DNA of 64,000 nt from Engraulis encrasicolus (lineage: Eukaryota > Chordata > Actinopteri > Clupeiformes > Engraulidae): positions 57,300,426-57,364,425 of the forward strand of contig NC_085857.1 of the NCBI RefSeq assembly GCF_034702125.1, read 5' to 3'. Positions 1-10,640 of the stretch are shown here, one piece after another. How positions within the stretch are numbered: the first letter of the stretch is position 1; every line of letters begins with the position of its first letter. A program made the position numbers and the translations under genes. Under the pieces are notes generated by a model, which did not search any database, was not told where the DNA came from, and saw only the letters and a list, made by a program, of their open reading frames with translations.

Positions 1-1160
1 TCTGCTATTGTTCCTTTAACCCCCACCCCACACACACACTACTACCCACCCGCACCCCCACCCCCACCCCCACACGCCTATGCATCGTACAGGCAGACAA
101 CTGTGATTTCACTGCATAATTGTGTGAATGTGACAATTGAATGTCCTGGCATCCTTATATCCTTGCATGATGCATGAAAAATAAGTAAGGATTGATTAAC
201 ACAATGCCTAAGCATGTCACACCACAGGACATGAAGTCACACCACAGGAAATTCACTGCATTGTGGCCATTTTAATCATTTTGTATTGGTGACTGACCTC
301 CGAGCTCATGTTAACTAGATAAAAAACTTTTTTTTCCTTCCATAAGAGCAGTCACACACCACAGGACACCATGAACCTAAGCATTGTGTGACAGAAACAT
401 TGCAATATGTAGATATATTAAGAGGTTAATAGTCACCTTAAACTTCCACACCACTCTCCAATAACCGATGTATAAGTTAACTGGTTAGGAGCCTGTCTTT
501 AAGACCCTTGTAGTTGGCCTTGCAGCTGCCCGTCCACAAACCTGACTTATGTCACCCCGCAGGACGCAATTTGTGTTACGAAATTTAACTTGTAGTTAAT
601 ATTACGGTATTGAGTTTTTTTCACATTCATATTTTTTAATATAAGGTTAATATTTATGCAATCATGCCAAATGCTTTATAAATGATTCAAAATGTTGTTG
701 GTTTATTTTATAGCTGTATATATTCCAGGTTGTATTAATGTTACAGTCACACCACAGGACATTTGACATATAAACCTTTCCATAAATCTGAACAAAAATT
801 ATTCTTCTCATCTAAGATTAATATAAAACATGATGTACCACATTTTCTTTCATTTACATTTGTTTTCAAGAGGAAAAATATAAATTTTGTATGTTTTTAA
901 CTAATGTTACGTAAAAACAGGATGTCATGTCAACCACCCAGTTTCTTCTTTTTTTTTTGTGCGTTCCAGGACCTCTGTCCAACTCATCATCGTTGTGACG
1001 TTGTATGTACTTTGTGTTCCGTTAACTTGAGATTTACAAGCACTGCCCAGGTGTGCACATTTAGGAAACCTTGTTTTTTGTTGCCCCTTCAACACTGAAT
1101 GTTTTTCAATTGCATTGCACAGGTTAATAGGCCTGTTTATATTAAAGGTGGTAAAAAGTT
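1..1160. repeat. AT-rich non-coding flank with a dispersed 18-bp motif
   Basis: No coding exon is visible. A CA/CCCCA-rich simple tract fills about 20-80. The motif AGTCACACCACAGGACAT or a close variant recurs at about 214-232, 234-250, 350-369, 550-566 and 744-762, spaced irregularly over 550 bases. This looks like the internal repeat of an unidentified transposable element. The only open frame here (904-1098, plus) is poly-T/phenylalanine-rich and matches nothing I know. Confidence 0.45.
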
Positions 1161-1264
1161 GTGAAATTATTCATCTGTCATTTTTTGACATCATGAAAGT
1201 CTGGCATTTGTACAGGGGTGAGTAGACTTTTCATAGTAATTACCAAATTGGCATTTGGCAACTT

Positions 1265-1687
1265 AAGCCAATTTTAACATGCAGTTGTACTCACATACCA
1301 TCCACTTTTTCAGTACCTGATTTTTTTTCTTCAGCCTTTCCGAGATCCTGGTCATTGTAATAGGGGCAGGTGTTTGTTCACATTTAAAAAAAAATAAAAA
1401 TTAAAAAATCTTGATTTTATTCCCAAAAGCATCCAAAAGGTTATGCAACGTCAGCATACAACTAGCAAACAGCGATACCTACCTTTAGGGAAATATTTGG
1501 AGTAGGCCTAGGTCTAATGGCCTATTAAGATTTTTAAAATGTAAACGAAAGCTGCCCCACTTTCGAACAGCTCATATCGGAAAGGGCTGAGCCAAAAAGT
1601 GCAGCATTGCCGTGTAGCCTACTGACAAGTCAAGGGTAGCGTGAGCAATACAACAGCTATTGAAATTGGTAGGAGTGCTCCTTTAAA
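1265..1687. mobile_element. MITE, decayed copy of the 34633-35129 family
   Basis: Internal sequence matches the element at 34633-35129 along its length. Shared blocks include AACATGCAGTTGTA near the left end, a TTCCGAGATCCTGGTCATTGT block, CCCAAAAGCATCCAAAAGGTTAT and CTGACAAGTCAAGGGTAGC near the right end. The terminal inverted repeat is eroded on the left, while the right end still reads CTCCTTTAAA. No coding capacity, so it is a non-autonomous DNA transposon. Superfamily is not clear from the ends. Confidence 0.7.
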
Positions 1688-1794
1688 TTCACGATTTCTC
1701 ACGAGGTGTTGCAAGTTATTTAACTACCAATCTTGCCCTAAATGTTTGAGCCTTCATGGCCTGTAGTTGTGAGTCTGTTACTTCGGCTACTTAC

Positions 1795-2143
1795 CGTTCA
1801 GAGCACTTTCGTCGTCACCCTGCATCTCTTCTCCCTTCACGTCTGTCTCCCACGAGCCATTTGAAACGTCAGAACAGCTGGATGTCAGAACAGCTGGATG
1901 GGAATCTTTCTCTTCTTCTCTGTCTGACCCTGTGGATAACTCATTAGGCCTATCGTATCCATATTCCTCATCTGCCTCCCATTTAACTTCTATATTCGCC
2001 GATTGACTTGGTGATCCGATTTCACCTGTAGGCCTACTGTCCGGAGATTCTGGGAAAACGGGAGAAAATTCAGCATACTCCTCGTCTTCGCTAGGACTTT
2101 GGAGTTCACAGCAATCCTCCGTGTTTGCTAACGCGCTCTCCAT
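1795..2143 (-). CDS. Acidic first coding exon of a C2H2 zinc-finger gene (finger exon outside the window)
   Basis: The exon begins with ATG at 2143-2141 in a good context (AAAC ATG G) and stays open for 116 codons to a donor, AACG|GTAAGT, with the GT at 1794-1793. The product is strongly acidic and serine-rich (EDEEYAEF, DREEEKDS, QGDDESALNG) with no fold I recognise. It contains NIEVKWEADEE, where V-K-W-E fits the SUMO-attachment consensus psi-K-x-E. The exon aligns with 12975-13250, sharing GEIGSPSQ-ANIEVK, GSWETDVK and EMQ-DDES-LNG, so both are N-terminal exons of one family. It ends in phase 1, the phase in which every finger exon in this window begins. Transcription runs leftwards and no finger exon lies between 1 and 1794, so the rest of this gene is beyond the left edge. 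The role as a nuclear DNA-binding regulator is inferred from the family. Confidence 0.75.
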
Positions 2144-2149
2144 GTTTAT

Positions 2150-3610
2150 ATCGGTAGCCTACATGGTACATTGTTACAAACCTCAGATCATCTCTGTTAT
2201 TCCACTTCTGTAATTTGATTCTTCAGAGAGTTTCATGTGTTCACTGTAGTAACGTGAGGCTCGTAAGTTTGTTCAGCTTTATTTTCCCCGAATACAGAGC
2301 TTGAAGCTGTGTGAAGTCAGCGGCAATAATATATCCTTCAATAAGTCTTCCACTCGGGAATTTGTTTCAAAATAAAGCTAGCTTCATCGTTTTTGAAGGA
2401 TTGCCAATCTGTGGGATTGCAGTGATGTTCGTTTGTTTGTTTTTTAATTTGCTGCATGTTTGTGTCCAAAAACTGCATTCACTGCTTAAAATGGCAATAA
2501 TGCTAATTCCGCAGTTTTATCTAGTGCTTCTAGTTTTTCCGCCATGGAAGCCGACAGTGTGGGACAAATAGGACACCTTTCCCGGGCCCAGAAAGAGAGG
2601 GGGCCCAGAATTGGATCCTCATTACATTGTATAGCCTACAGGTTTGGGGCCCTTTCAGATATGTCCCGGGCCCAGCCAAAGCTGTGAGCGGCCCTGGTTT
2701 CCCCATATGATTCCCACTGTTTGTCTGATGAATGTGCAGGTGCTGGCAGTGGCAGTCAAATTAGAATATTGTGGAAAAGGTTCATTTATTTCCATAATTC
2801 CATCGATAATGTTAAACTTCAGTAGGCTATAGATTCATGGCCCACGTACATTTCAAACTATTCCAATCTCACAAAATAAGCTAAATTAGAATATTTTCTG
2901 ACGTCAACATTTTCTTCAGAAAAAAAAAGGAAAAAATTTGGGTCACATCAAATCAGTTGAATTTCTATACTTTCTAAATAACATGTTAATGTTTAATATT
3001 TGGTTAGGAATGTCTTGTAAGAAGGTAGGAGAGAGCGAGGGACAAAGTAACGGTTTTCGCTTTTGGGCTGATATATTATTAATGCAGTTACATCATTCAT
3101 TTTTTTAACTGAAGAAACATACATGTCTCTGTTACATATTACCACTGAATGTTCTTTATAAAAGCCTACCATTGCTTCACATTTTCACCGTTTGTGGCGG
3201 TCGGATGTAAAATGTTACAACTTACCCCACACGTGGGGTAGTTAGTACCACAGAGAGGGTTAGTTGTAACACATGCTGAAAAGATTCAATTAATTCAGAA
3301 TAATTTTACCTTAAGTCTATTTGTGTATAAATCTATGATACTTAAATATACTTTAATTTAAAAAAAAAGGTTTTGGAGGCTTTAATTTAATTAATCATAA
3401 AAAAAAATCCCAAAATCAAAATCAAATTTCACAGTAGCCTAATAATAACTTTTATAATCACATAATATGAATAATGTTGAAATAAATAAAACCCTACTTC
3501 AAATCAAATTGGACAGGTTTGCATTTCTATGCTTATTTTATTTCACTGTTTTACCATTGACAAGAATGAGAACTTCACAGAGATTTACCCTGTTACAACT
3601 AGCCACGTCG
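2150..3610. other. Intergenic, transposon debris only
   Basis: No exon is supported. A G/C-rich block at 2573-2698 repeats CCCGGGCCCAG. At about 2755-2915, two copies of AAATTAGAATATT in a loose repeat context look like a decayed Tc1/mariner-type element, an impression from memory only. The rest is AT-rich, with a short imperfect inverted motif CCCCACACGTGGGGTAGTTAG around 3224-3243. This region would hold the promoter of the 2143 exon, but I see no convincing promoter element. Confidence 0.4.
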
Positions 3611-3614
3611 CCGC

Positions 3615-4237
3615 CCTGATGGCGCCCTGGTGCCCTCAGCATGGTAGAAAAGGCATTTATAGAGGCAGTCGGCTCCTATGCAAAATAGGGAGGCGGAGCA
3701 CTCGGAGGGTCTCAGGCAGCCTCAAAATGAATGGCAGTGAATGAGAAGCCAGTGCACTGAAGGGTAAACTCTGATTTTTTTAGACCTGTAATCATCAGGA
3801 GCACTTTCATTCAAAGTCAGCTGCCTGCGTCGTGAAACCAAACGACTATGAAGTGGCATAACCATATTTATGTCCAAACGACCACAAGCAGTTGTAGAAT
3901 CCACAGTCCCCCCCACCAACAGTCAGTCTGACAGCTTAGTTTTGGTGGGGGGGACTGTGGATTCTACAACTGCTTGTGGTCGTTCGGACAAAGATGTGGT
4001 TCTGCCACTTCATAGTCGCTTCCCTGCATTCATGACGCAGGCAGTGGAATTTGAATGAACAATTACAATCTAAGAAAGCAGAATTTACCCTCCAGTGCGC
4101 TGGCTTCTCATTCACTGGCATTCATTTTGAGGCTCAGAGTGACCCTCAGAGTTCCCCGCCTCCCTATTTTGCATAGGAGCCGACTGCCTCTATAAATGCC
4201 TTTTCTACCATGCTGAGGGCACCAGGGCACCATCAGG
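3615..4237. repeat. Near-perfect 620-bp palindrome (foldback element)
   Basis: The left arm (about 3615-3923) is the reverse complement of the right arm (about 3943-4237), with only about 20 bases between them. Paired blocks include CCTGATGGCGCCCTGGTGCC with the 4218-4237 end, GGCAGTCGGCTCCTATGCAA with 4165-4190, and GGGGGACTGTGGATTCTACA with its complement flanking the centre. A few mismatches and small indels interrupt the arms. No open frame or target duplication is visible. It is most likely a foldback-type DNA transposon or inverted dimer of a MITE. Confidence 0.85.
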
Positions 4238-4410
4238 CTTTAATTGAATTGAATATGAATTTGAATTGACTCCACCCTTCCGATAAGTTTCAAAAGTTTT
4301 CATTGTGATTTCAAGAACCGACTGCCTCTCTAGAGTGTGCCTGGCCTTGTTGGACATCACCAAAAAGCATCCCACCCCACAGCCTTTGGCTACTGCACCC
4401 CTCTTCTCAT

Positions 4411-4640
4411 CTTAAAGGTGCGCTGTGAAATATTTTCAGTAGTTTATTTCCAGAATTCATGCTGCCCATCCACAGAGGTACCTTTTTCATGAACCATGAC
4501 CTTCAAATTCCAAGTATTCTTTATGACTGAGAAAATGGCACTTAAATAGACATTTTAGCTGAAAATTTATTGTACTTTGGTCATACAAACATCTTGGTTT
4601 ATTACTTTAGAAATAGCACCCTTTTAATTCTAAATTAGTA
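4411..4640. mobile_element. Decayed partial copy of the TTAA-bounded MITE at 21645-21995 (opposite orientation)
   Basis: Beginning at CTTAAAGGTGCGCTGTG the sequence matches the reverse complement of 21700-21995, through TTTATTTCCAGAATTCATGC, TGCCCAT, TTTTTCATGAA and GACTGAGAAAAT. Similarity fades after about 4560 and the far terminus is missing, so this is an old truncated copy. Confidence 0.65.
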
Positions 4641-4974
4641 ATTCCAAATTAAATAATTTGGTCGAGTTTACTTTGATCTTTTATTTAATTCCGAATTGTG
4701 ACTTGTTTACATGATGTTTTCAAAGCGGAATTAACCTTTATTCAGAATTAAAGTGAGTTAATTCCGAATGAAATGCCTCATGGAAACTTAGTGATTGATG
4801 ATGTAATAGAGGCAGGATCTGGAAGGATATTGCTATGTCAAATTGGCAGTAACTACAATATCCAACGTTACAGTATACCAAGGCTTTGAAGGCATTTTTC
4901 TCGGTTCCACAAACCTCCAGTAGAGAGAGTAGCTCCACACGGCATAAATAGAAAACAGTTTATGTAAAATAAAT

Positions 4975-5115
4975 GTCAATATCAACAAGCCGTTTTTGAT
5001 TACAATGAATAAGAACTCCTTCAAATATTTACAAAATTACAGCTCTCATTAACATTTAGCCATGAACAGTTGGCGTCATTGTTCTTAAGGACATTGAAAT
5101 GACAGGACATTGGCC
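4975..5115. repeat. Paralogue of 21530-22015 with an empty TTAA site
   Basis: Shares GATTACAATGAATAAGA, the ATTTACAAAATTACAGCTCTCATTAAC-like stretch, GAACAGTT-GC-TCATT and TTAAGGACATTG-AATGA with the DNA flanking the MITE at 21645-21995. Here the TTAA near 5094-5097 is single and uninterrupted, which shows the pre-insertion state of that site. No gene is present. Confidence 0.75.
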
Positions 5116-6237
5116 ATCCAGTACTATAATAATATAGTACTATATGACAAGGCAATATTATAATAACACAGTGACAATGCTGTGCTATAAACCCCTTTAC
5201 CGTTTGTAAACAGATATGACATTTTTTGGATTTTCTAGGAGTTTCTGCGCAGGAACACCTCAGTCACACTGTGATGACATTGGGACAGAAGTTTATTTCA
5301 AGGATGGGAGTAAGGATATTGAAAAGAACCCCATAGGAGGATACTGGAGCCTATACCAAGAAGCTGGTTCAACAGTAAACCAGGTGAAGTTAAGAGGTAA
5401 AGCATCTAATAGAAAACCCTGGAGTCCTTGTTTTCTCAGGAATAAACCAGGTTAAATGCAGAGGTAAATCATCTAATGGAAGAGCATGGAGTCCTCTCCA
5501 GGCTGTTCTATGGATTTACCCCTTAACTTAAAGGTATACAAGGTAGAATTGAAAGGTTAATTAACTACAGATTCAAGTTGGCTGATCCATAAATGAGTCA
5601 AAAGTAAATGAACAGTGATTCTCCTAACCACTTTCGCGGTCCGTTGTCAGAGTTCCCCACAAGTTTACTTTTAACAGAGCGAATGAGTGACATGTGAAAA
5701 ACAGACTTTACGTGCCACAGGAGAAATATTATCAATAGTATTCATTGTTGGTACTCTGGGATGAAAACATTCACACAAGGAGGGGAGTTAAAGAGCATTT
5801 TTTTATGACTGTGTAGATTTTGAGGCAGTCATGCACCACACAAATTCAGCCAAATGGCAGAGAGCAGCTTTAACCTGGTTTACTCCTGAACCAGCTTCCA
5901 ACTACACCGTAAAACAAACTGCTTAGGAACTAGTATGCACATTGGCAAATTAACTGCTTGAACTAGTATGCACATTATAAAATGAATGAACTAGTATGGA
6001 CATTGAAAAATGAATTACTAATGAATTAGTACACACATTATGAAATGAACTACTTAGGAACTAGGACACGTGTTAGGAATTAAAAGACTTTTCACCTCAG
6101 ACATGTAATATAAAATACAACGATTGTGTTTTAACTCAGACACGTCTTGTGAAATAAACCATTTATGGACAAAACCACTTGAGAAAGAGCTCTCCTTCTG
6201 TGCATGTATTATTAAAAAAAAAATACCAGATTGTCCA
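5116..6237. other. Region downstream of the Z1 stop, with short tandem duplications
   Basis: No exon is supported. A 67-bp unit containing AAACCAGGT and GGTAAA-CATCTAAT occurs twice (about 5377-5430 and 5444-5497). A degenerate unit close to GAACTAGTATGCACATT recurs about five times between 5927 and 6070. The 3' untranslated region and polyadenylation site of the gene ending at 6238 should be here. I see no AATAAA close to the stop on the minus strand, so the end of the transcript is undefined. Confidence 0.4.
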
Positions 6238-6959
6238 CTATGGGTATTTTAGATCACATTTGTCTTTCCACTGATCTGGTTGTTCTCCAGTATGACTTCT
6301 CTGATGGCGTTTTCGAGTACGCGAGTCTGCAAAGGCCTGTCCACACAAGGTGCACTGGTACGGCTTTTCTCCAGTGTGGGTTCTCAGATGTCTCTTGAGT
6401 TGATAATTGGTTGTAAAAGCCATTCCACATGTGGTGCACTTATGCTGCTTATCCTCCATGTGAAATTTTTGATGTTTTGAGGCATATTCATGTGCAAAGC
6501 TCTTTCCGCATATGTCACAATGATAGTTTTTTTCTCCAGTATGGCGTCTCTGGTGCCTCGTCAGTAAATGTGTATAAGCAAATACTTTTCCACATGTGGG
6601 ACAAACATGCAGTTTTCCGCTTGAGTGGGTTTTCTTGTGTTGATAAAGATTTCCAGGGTGCACAAAGGCCTTTCCACAGATCGTACACTGGTATGATTTT
6701 ATACCAGAATGACTTTTCTCGTGTAAGATGAGCTGTGACGGTCGATTAAAGGACTTTCCACATGTTGCACACAGATGTAGTTTTCCCCTAGTATGGCTTT
6801 TCTGATGCCTCTTGAATTGATCTGATGTTGTGAAGGCTTTTCCACATGTGGTGCACTGGTATTGCCTCTCTGCATTGTGAAGATGGCCTTTCTTTGTATG
6901 CGTTTGTTCCTCTTTTCTTTCCCCAGTTTGATTTGGTGGTTTCAATTCTGCATCCTGCC
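6238..6959 (-). CDS. C2H2 zinc-finger terminal exon Z1 (7 fingers)
   Basis: The exon starts after the 3' splice site TTGTTACAG| (AG at 6961-6960) and needs one base from the previous exon: (G)GG CAG GAT GCA GAA gives G-Q-D-A-E. It ends at a stop next to 6238. No start codon belongs here, and the apparent TTG start at 6945 is not used. A short basic leader (KPPNQTGERKEEQ) is followed by seven fingers of C-x2-C-x12-H-x3-H type. Finger 5 is one residue short between the second Cys and first His (CDICGKSFAHEYASKH). Linkers are mostly degenerate TGEKP. Such arrays bind DNA in the nucleus, each finger contacting about three base pairs; the target is unknown. The preceding exon is most likely Z2 (9294-8122), whose donor is in the matching phase, making Z1 the last exon of a longer array. 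Confidence 0.85.
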
Positions 6960-8121
6960 CTGTAACAAGAATCGAAATTCATCAATAAAGTACTGCTAAA
7001 TAGACTTCGCTGAACAATTGGCCCTGTTCTTAAATAAAGATTTTGCTGAAGAATTGGCCCTGTTCTTGAATGAAGACTTGAGGTTGAAGAGGTTGAAGCA
7101 TCTGCTAGCATTCAAGCCATCACTTGTAATCATCAACATATCAGCCAATTACTGGCTGGCATTATTTTCACTGTCCACTGCTGCTCATCATGTGTGGGAA
7201 TCAAGATACCATCTCATCTGTCACTTGCACTTGTTTTGTTCTTTCAAGAAAGTGACGGGAAAAGGAGATGGGAGATGCTTTTTTAAATTATTATTTAATT
7301 ATTGGGTTTTTTGGTTCTTTGGTGCCCCACTGCCTCCACCCCTACCTCTTCTTGTGCATGTGCTTTACAAAAGCCACAGAGGCAATAGTTTATAATATAT
7401 AATACATGGTTAATCTCATTGCAGAGTTGCCAAGCAAAAGATTAGAGAGTGGAATGGAAATCATCCTGATGATCAAAAAGAGTGGAAGCAAGTTTACAGA
7501 ATAGAAAGCAATGCCAGGTTTGGACTTCTCAGGTTATGTACAAAAGTTAAACCATCAACTCAAGCTCAAGCATCTCTTTGGTCTACAACAGATGTTAGAC
7601 CAGTTTTAACATCTAGTCGAGTCGATCTGTCCAGAAGTTTCAGAGAAGTTTTGAAATACATGTTTGCGACAGGATTTGTCTGTGTAAATGAAGCATTTCT
7701 CTATTGAACAACATTTGACAGTAAGTTTGACTTCATATTTTCACTGCACTAAATCCCTTAATTCTTATTTTTTACTTAAGATGAAGGACAAGTATGTCAG
7801 AGATATAAATAAATTTGAATGACCTGCCCCAACAAAATCTTTACATAAGCTAAAGAAAATGTGAATTTAGACATTTTATTGTTATTTTGTTTCTATGGCT
7901 TTGTCAAATGAGCAATATGCATACGTAGGTTTGACCTTTTTTTGCAAAACAATAAAATGTTTAAGTTCACATTTTTTCTTACTTTTGATGAGGTACAAGT
8001 ATGTCAAAAGATGTAAATAAATCTGAATGGCCTCAAAAATTATTTATGTAGGGATATTCCTATATAAATTCATTGAAGTCATTAATGTCTCCGCGCATAT
8101 TAGTCGATAAAAAAGACTTAC
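6960..8121 (-). other. Presumed intron between Z2 and Z1
   Basis: Bounded by a donor (GTAAGT, starting at 8121) and an acceptor (AG at 6961-6960) on the minus strand. It holds a 33-bp direct repeat (GAA-AATTGGCCCTGTTCTT at 7011 and 7044), an unexplained open frame on the plus strand (7414-7707, listed separately), and two similar blocks at about 7735-7860 and 7960-8050. Those blocks share TTCACATTTT or TTCATATTTT, GA-G-ACAAGTATGTCA and AAATAAAT-TGAATG. Confidence 0.5.
7414..7707 (+). other. Unrecognised 97-codon open frame behind a splice-acceptor-like site
   Basis: A plus-strand frame is open from just after a TAA at 7411-7413 to TGA at 7705-7707. Near its start is TCTCATTGCAG|AG, a good-looking acceptor. 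The translation is mixed and protein-like (KIREWNGNHPDDQKEWKQ, ARFGLLRLCTKVKPS, VDLSRSFREVLKYMF) and lacks simple repeats. I do not recognise the family and no start codon is present. It could be an exon fragment of a captured or transposon gene, or a chance frame. It lies on the strand opposite to the zinc-finger genes. Confidence 0.3.
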
Positions 8122-9294
8122 CTGGAAGAAATAAATCCCTGAAAGTCGTACTGTGACCAGGCGTCTCGCCAGAATGAGTGCGTTGGTGCCTAATGAGATA
8201 GTCTTTTCTAGCAAAAGTCTTCCCACATGTGCTGCACTGATATGGCTTTTCTCCAGTATGGGTTCTCTGATGCTTTTTCATGTCTCGCAGATGTGCAAAG
8301 CCCATTCCACAAGCAGGACATACATGCTCCTTTATCCCAGTGTGGATTTTCTTGTGCGAATTTAGAGTGCTGCTAGTAGCAAAGGCTTTTCCGCATGTAG
8401 TACACTGATAAGGCTTTTCTCCCGTGTGAACTCTAAGGTGTCTCTTAAGATCACTCCTGTCTGAAAAGGACTTCCCACATGTAGAACACTCATGAGGCTT
8501 TTCTCCAGTGTGGACCCTATTGTGTACTTTAAGATCAAATTTTCCTGCAAAAGACTTTCCGCATATAACACACTGGTAAGGCTTTTCTCCAGTGTGGATA
8601 TGATGGTGTTTTACAAAACTATATTTCTGTGTAAAGGACTGTCCACATGTACTGCACTGGTAAGGTTTTTCTCCAGTGTGGGTTGCCTGGTGCGTTTTCA
8701 TCTTGTGTTCACCAGCAAAGGCCTCTCCACATACTGAACACACATGCTTTTTCTTAGTATGAACTGTCTTGTGTGAATTTCGAGAGCTGCTAGTAGCAAA
8801 GGCTTTTCCACAAGTTGTGCACTGATATGGCTTTTCTCCGGTATGAATTCTAATGTGTCTTTTGAGGTCACGTGGTACTGCAAAGGCCTTTCCACATGTA
8901 GAACACTCATTAGGCTTTTCTCCAGTGTGGACCCTAGTGTGTACTTTAAGGTGATCTTTGCGTGTAAAAGACTTTCCGCATGTAGTGCACTGGTAAGGTT
9001 TTTCTCCAGTGTGGACTCTGTGGTGTTTTATAAGATAACATTTGTATGCAAAGGCTTTTTCACAGATAGTGCACTGGTAAGACTTTTCTCCAGAATGTAC
9101 TCGTTGATGTTGGGTGAGTTGGCTGTTGTCAGTAAAATTCTTCCCACAGGTATTATACTGGTATTGATTTTCACTGAGATTAATAATCTGTTGGTTTTTT
9201 CGAGGACAGCCTTTTGGCCTGGAAGTCTTTTCCTCTTTTCTTTTGCCCACAGGTTTCCCATTTTTGATTGGTGATTTCGATTCTGCATCTTCTC
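8122..9294 (-). CDS. C2H2 zinc-finger exon Z2 (11 canonical fingers plus one degenerate)
   Basis: The acceptor TTCATTGCAG| has its AG at 9296-9295; the frame (G)GA GAA GAT GCA GAA gives G-E-D-A-E. A lysine-rich leader (GKRKEEKTSRPKG) precedes a degenerate finger that has lost its first Cys (YQYNTCGKNF), then eleven regular fingers joined mostly by TGEKP linkers. Fingers 2-6 and 7-11 align as a five-finger duplication; both blocks end with an ATSS-x-NSH finger and then an HVC finger. After the last finger the frame reads FRDLFLP and meets CCAG|GTAAGT, with GT at 8121-8120, in phase 1. Splicing from there to Z1 is in frame and gives LFLPGQDAE. Unspliced, the frame runs on 20-odd codons to a stop at 8060. 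I favour the spliced form because donor and phase both fit. Confidence 0.85.
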
Positions 9295-9394
9295 CTGCAA
9301 TGAAACAGAAAGACATTACTAAATAACACCAACATTGCTAAGTTTCTATGGATACAGCACTATATGTAGAAATAAGTATATCTTTGGTTACAAC

Positions 9395-10219
9395 CAGGGC
9401 TTTGAACCGTTATTTTTTTCCAAACGTTCCGTTCCGAACAGAAACGGAATTATAACGTTTCCGGTTTTGAGTTCCACCAATAAATTGACGTTCCCGAACC
9501 GGTTAGAACCAAAAAATATTGTTCCCGGAACGGTTAATTTCGTTCCTGTCAGCTGATTACTCCCAATAGGCCTAACTGACGTTAACCAAGAAAGACGGAA
9601 GTGCAAAACAGTCAGCCTACATTCAAAACTGCTTATTCAAGCGGATGAAAAGAATATCCTCCAGAATTTTGTCATTCAGGGACGACCTAAGCGGAGAAGC
9701 AGAGAATAAACCTCAATTATGAAAATGTACGCTGACTTGGGTCACGGGGAGCACTACTGTATGATGGACATTGTGAGTTTGTGCATATTTGAAGCGGCCA
9801 TGGATGCCCAATAACGCCGAAACATTGTCGGTGCGCTTTACACACGCTTCCCTGCAATGTCTTACAATAATGCAATGCAAACTCTGTCCTTTTTTATGAC
9901 AGTGGTTTCTCTTAATAAAGATGTGGAGTGAAGACTTTGTAATCTACAGCTCTCTCTCCATTCAGTCAGAGAATGTCTGATGTCACACAAGACGTGAACC
10001 TCAGCCGTCATGGTAACGTGCGCAGGAAAATATATATATTTTTTTTTAGTTTAAGGAACGATATTAACCGGTATTAACCGGTTACCATTATTTTTAAATA
10101 AGTGTTCCCGTTCCAGAACATAAAAAAATAATAACATTTCCGGTTTCGTTTCTGTTCCCTGTAAAATACAAAAAGTTCCTGGTTTTCGTTTTCGTTCCTT
10201 GAACCGGTTCGAAGCCCTG
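9395..10219. mobile_element. hAT-superfamily non-autonomous transposon
   Basis: Ends are CAGGGCTTTGAACCG and its complementary partner CGGTTCGAAGCCCTG. The flanking 8-bp duplication GTTACAAC is exact (9387-9394 and 10220-10227). Subterminal regions carry repeated GTTCC/GGAAC and ACCGGTT words. No transposase frame is visible in the 825 bp, so this is a deletion derivative or MITE. It lies in the presumed intron upstream of Z2. Confidence 0.92.
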
Positions 10220-10395
10220 GTTACAACTAGTGGTTTAACTGGTTTCTAGAATAAAACTCCCCACGGCACTTTCTCATGTCTACCCTCTATTAAAATATTC
10301 TCAGCTCCGATTAAAATCTAATAAACGCTCTTTACCCCTTATCGATAAGGCCACCCCTCGTCCTATCTAGTCCCTTAATTAGTCCCCCCAGTCAA

Positions 10396-10640
10396 AACTA
10401 GGGGTCGACCGATACAGGTTTTTTAATGGCCGATGCGATACCGGTTTATTTTCATCACCCTTGGCCGATACCGGATTTCCGATACCCGATATTTGGGGCC
10501 GATATGGGTTTAAAAAAAGGTTAAAAAATGACAAATATTCCAGGTCTCAAGTTAAAAATAAACATTCCTTTAACATTATCAAATTAATTGAGGTGGGAAT
10601 GAGAGGTGGATCGTAAAATAGGTTTGATCTGTCCATTACA
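10396..10640. mobile_element. 5' fragment of a hAT-like element
   Basis: TAGGGGTCGACCGATACAGG followed by repeated GGCCGAT and GATACCGG words resembles the terminal and subterminal region of hAT-type elements common in fish. No matching right terminus was found, so the element is truncated or its far end has diverged. Confidence 0.45.

Noticed and set aside
7018..7395. 125-codon plus-strand frame starting MALFLN
   Set aside because: Its start is a 33-bp direct repeat and its end is a low-complexity hydrophobic run; no splice support.
8843..9274. Plus-strand frames antisense to finger exons (up to 144 codons)
   Set aside because: They are shadows of the conserved finger and linker codons on the other strand, repeating with finger periodicity.
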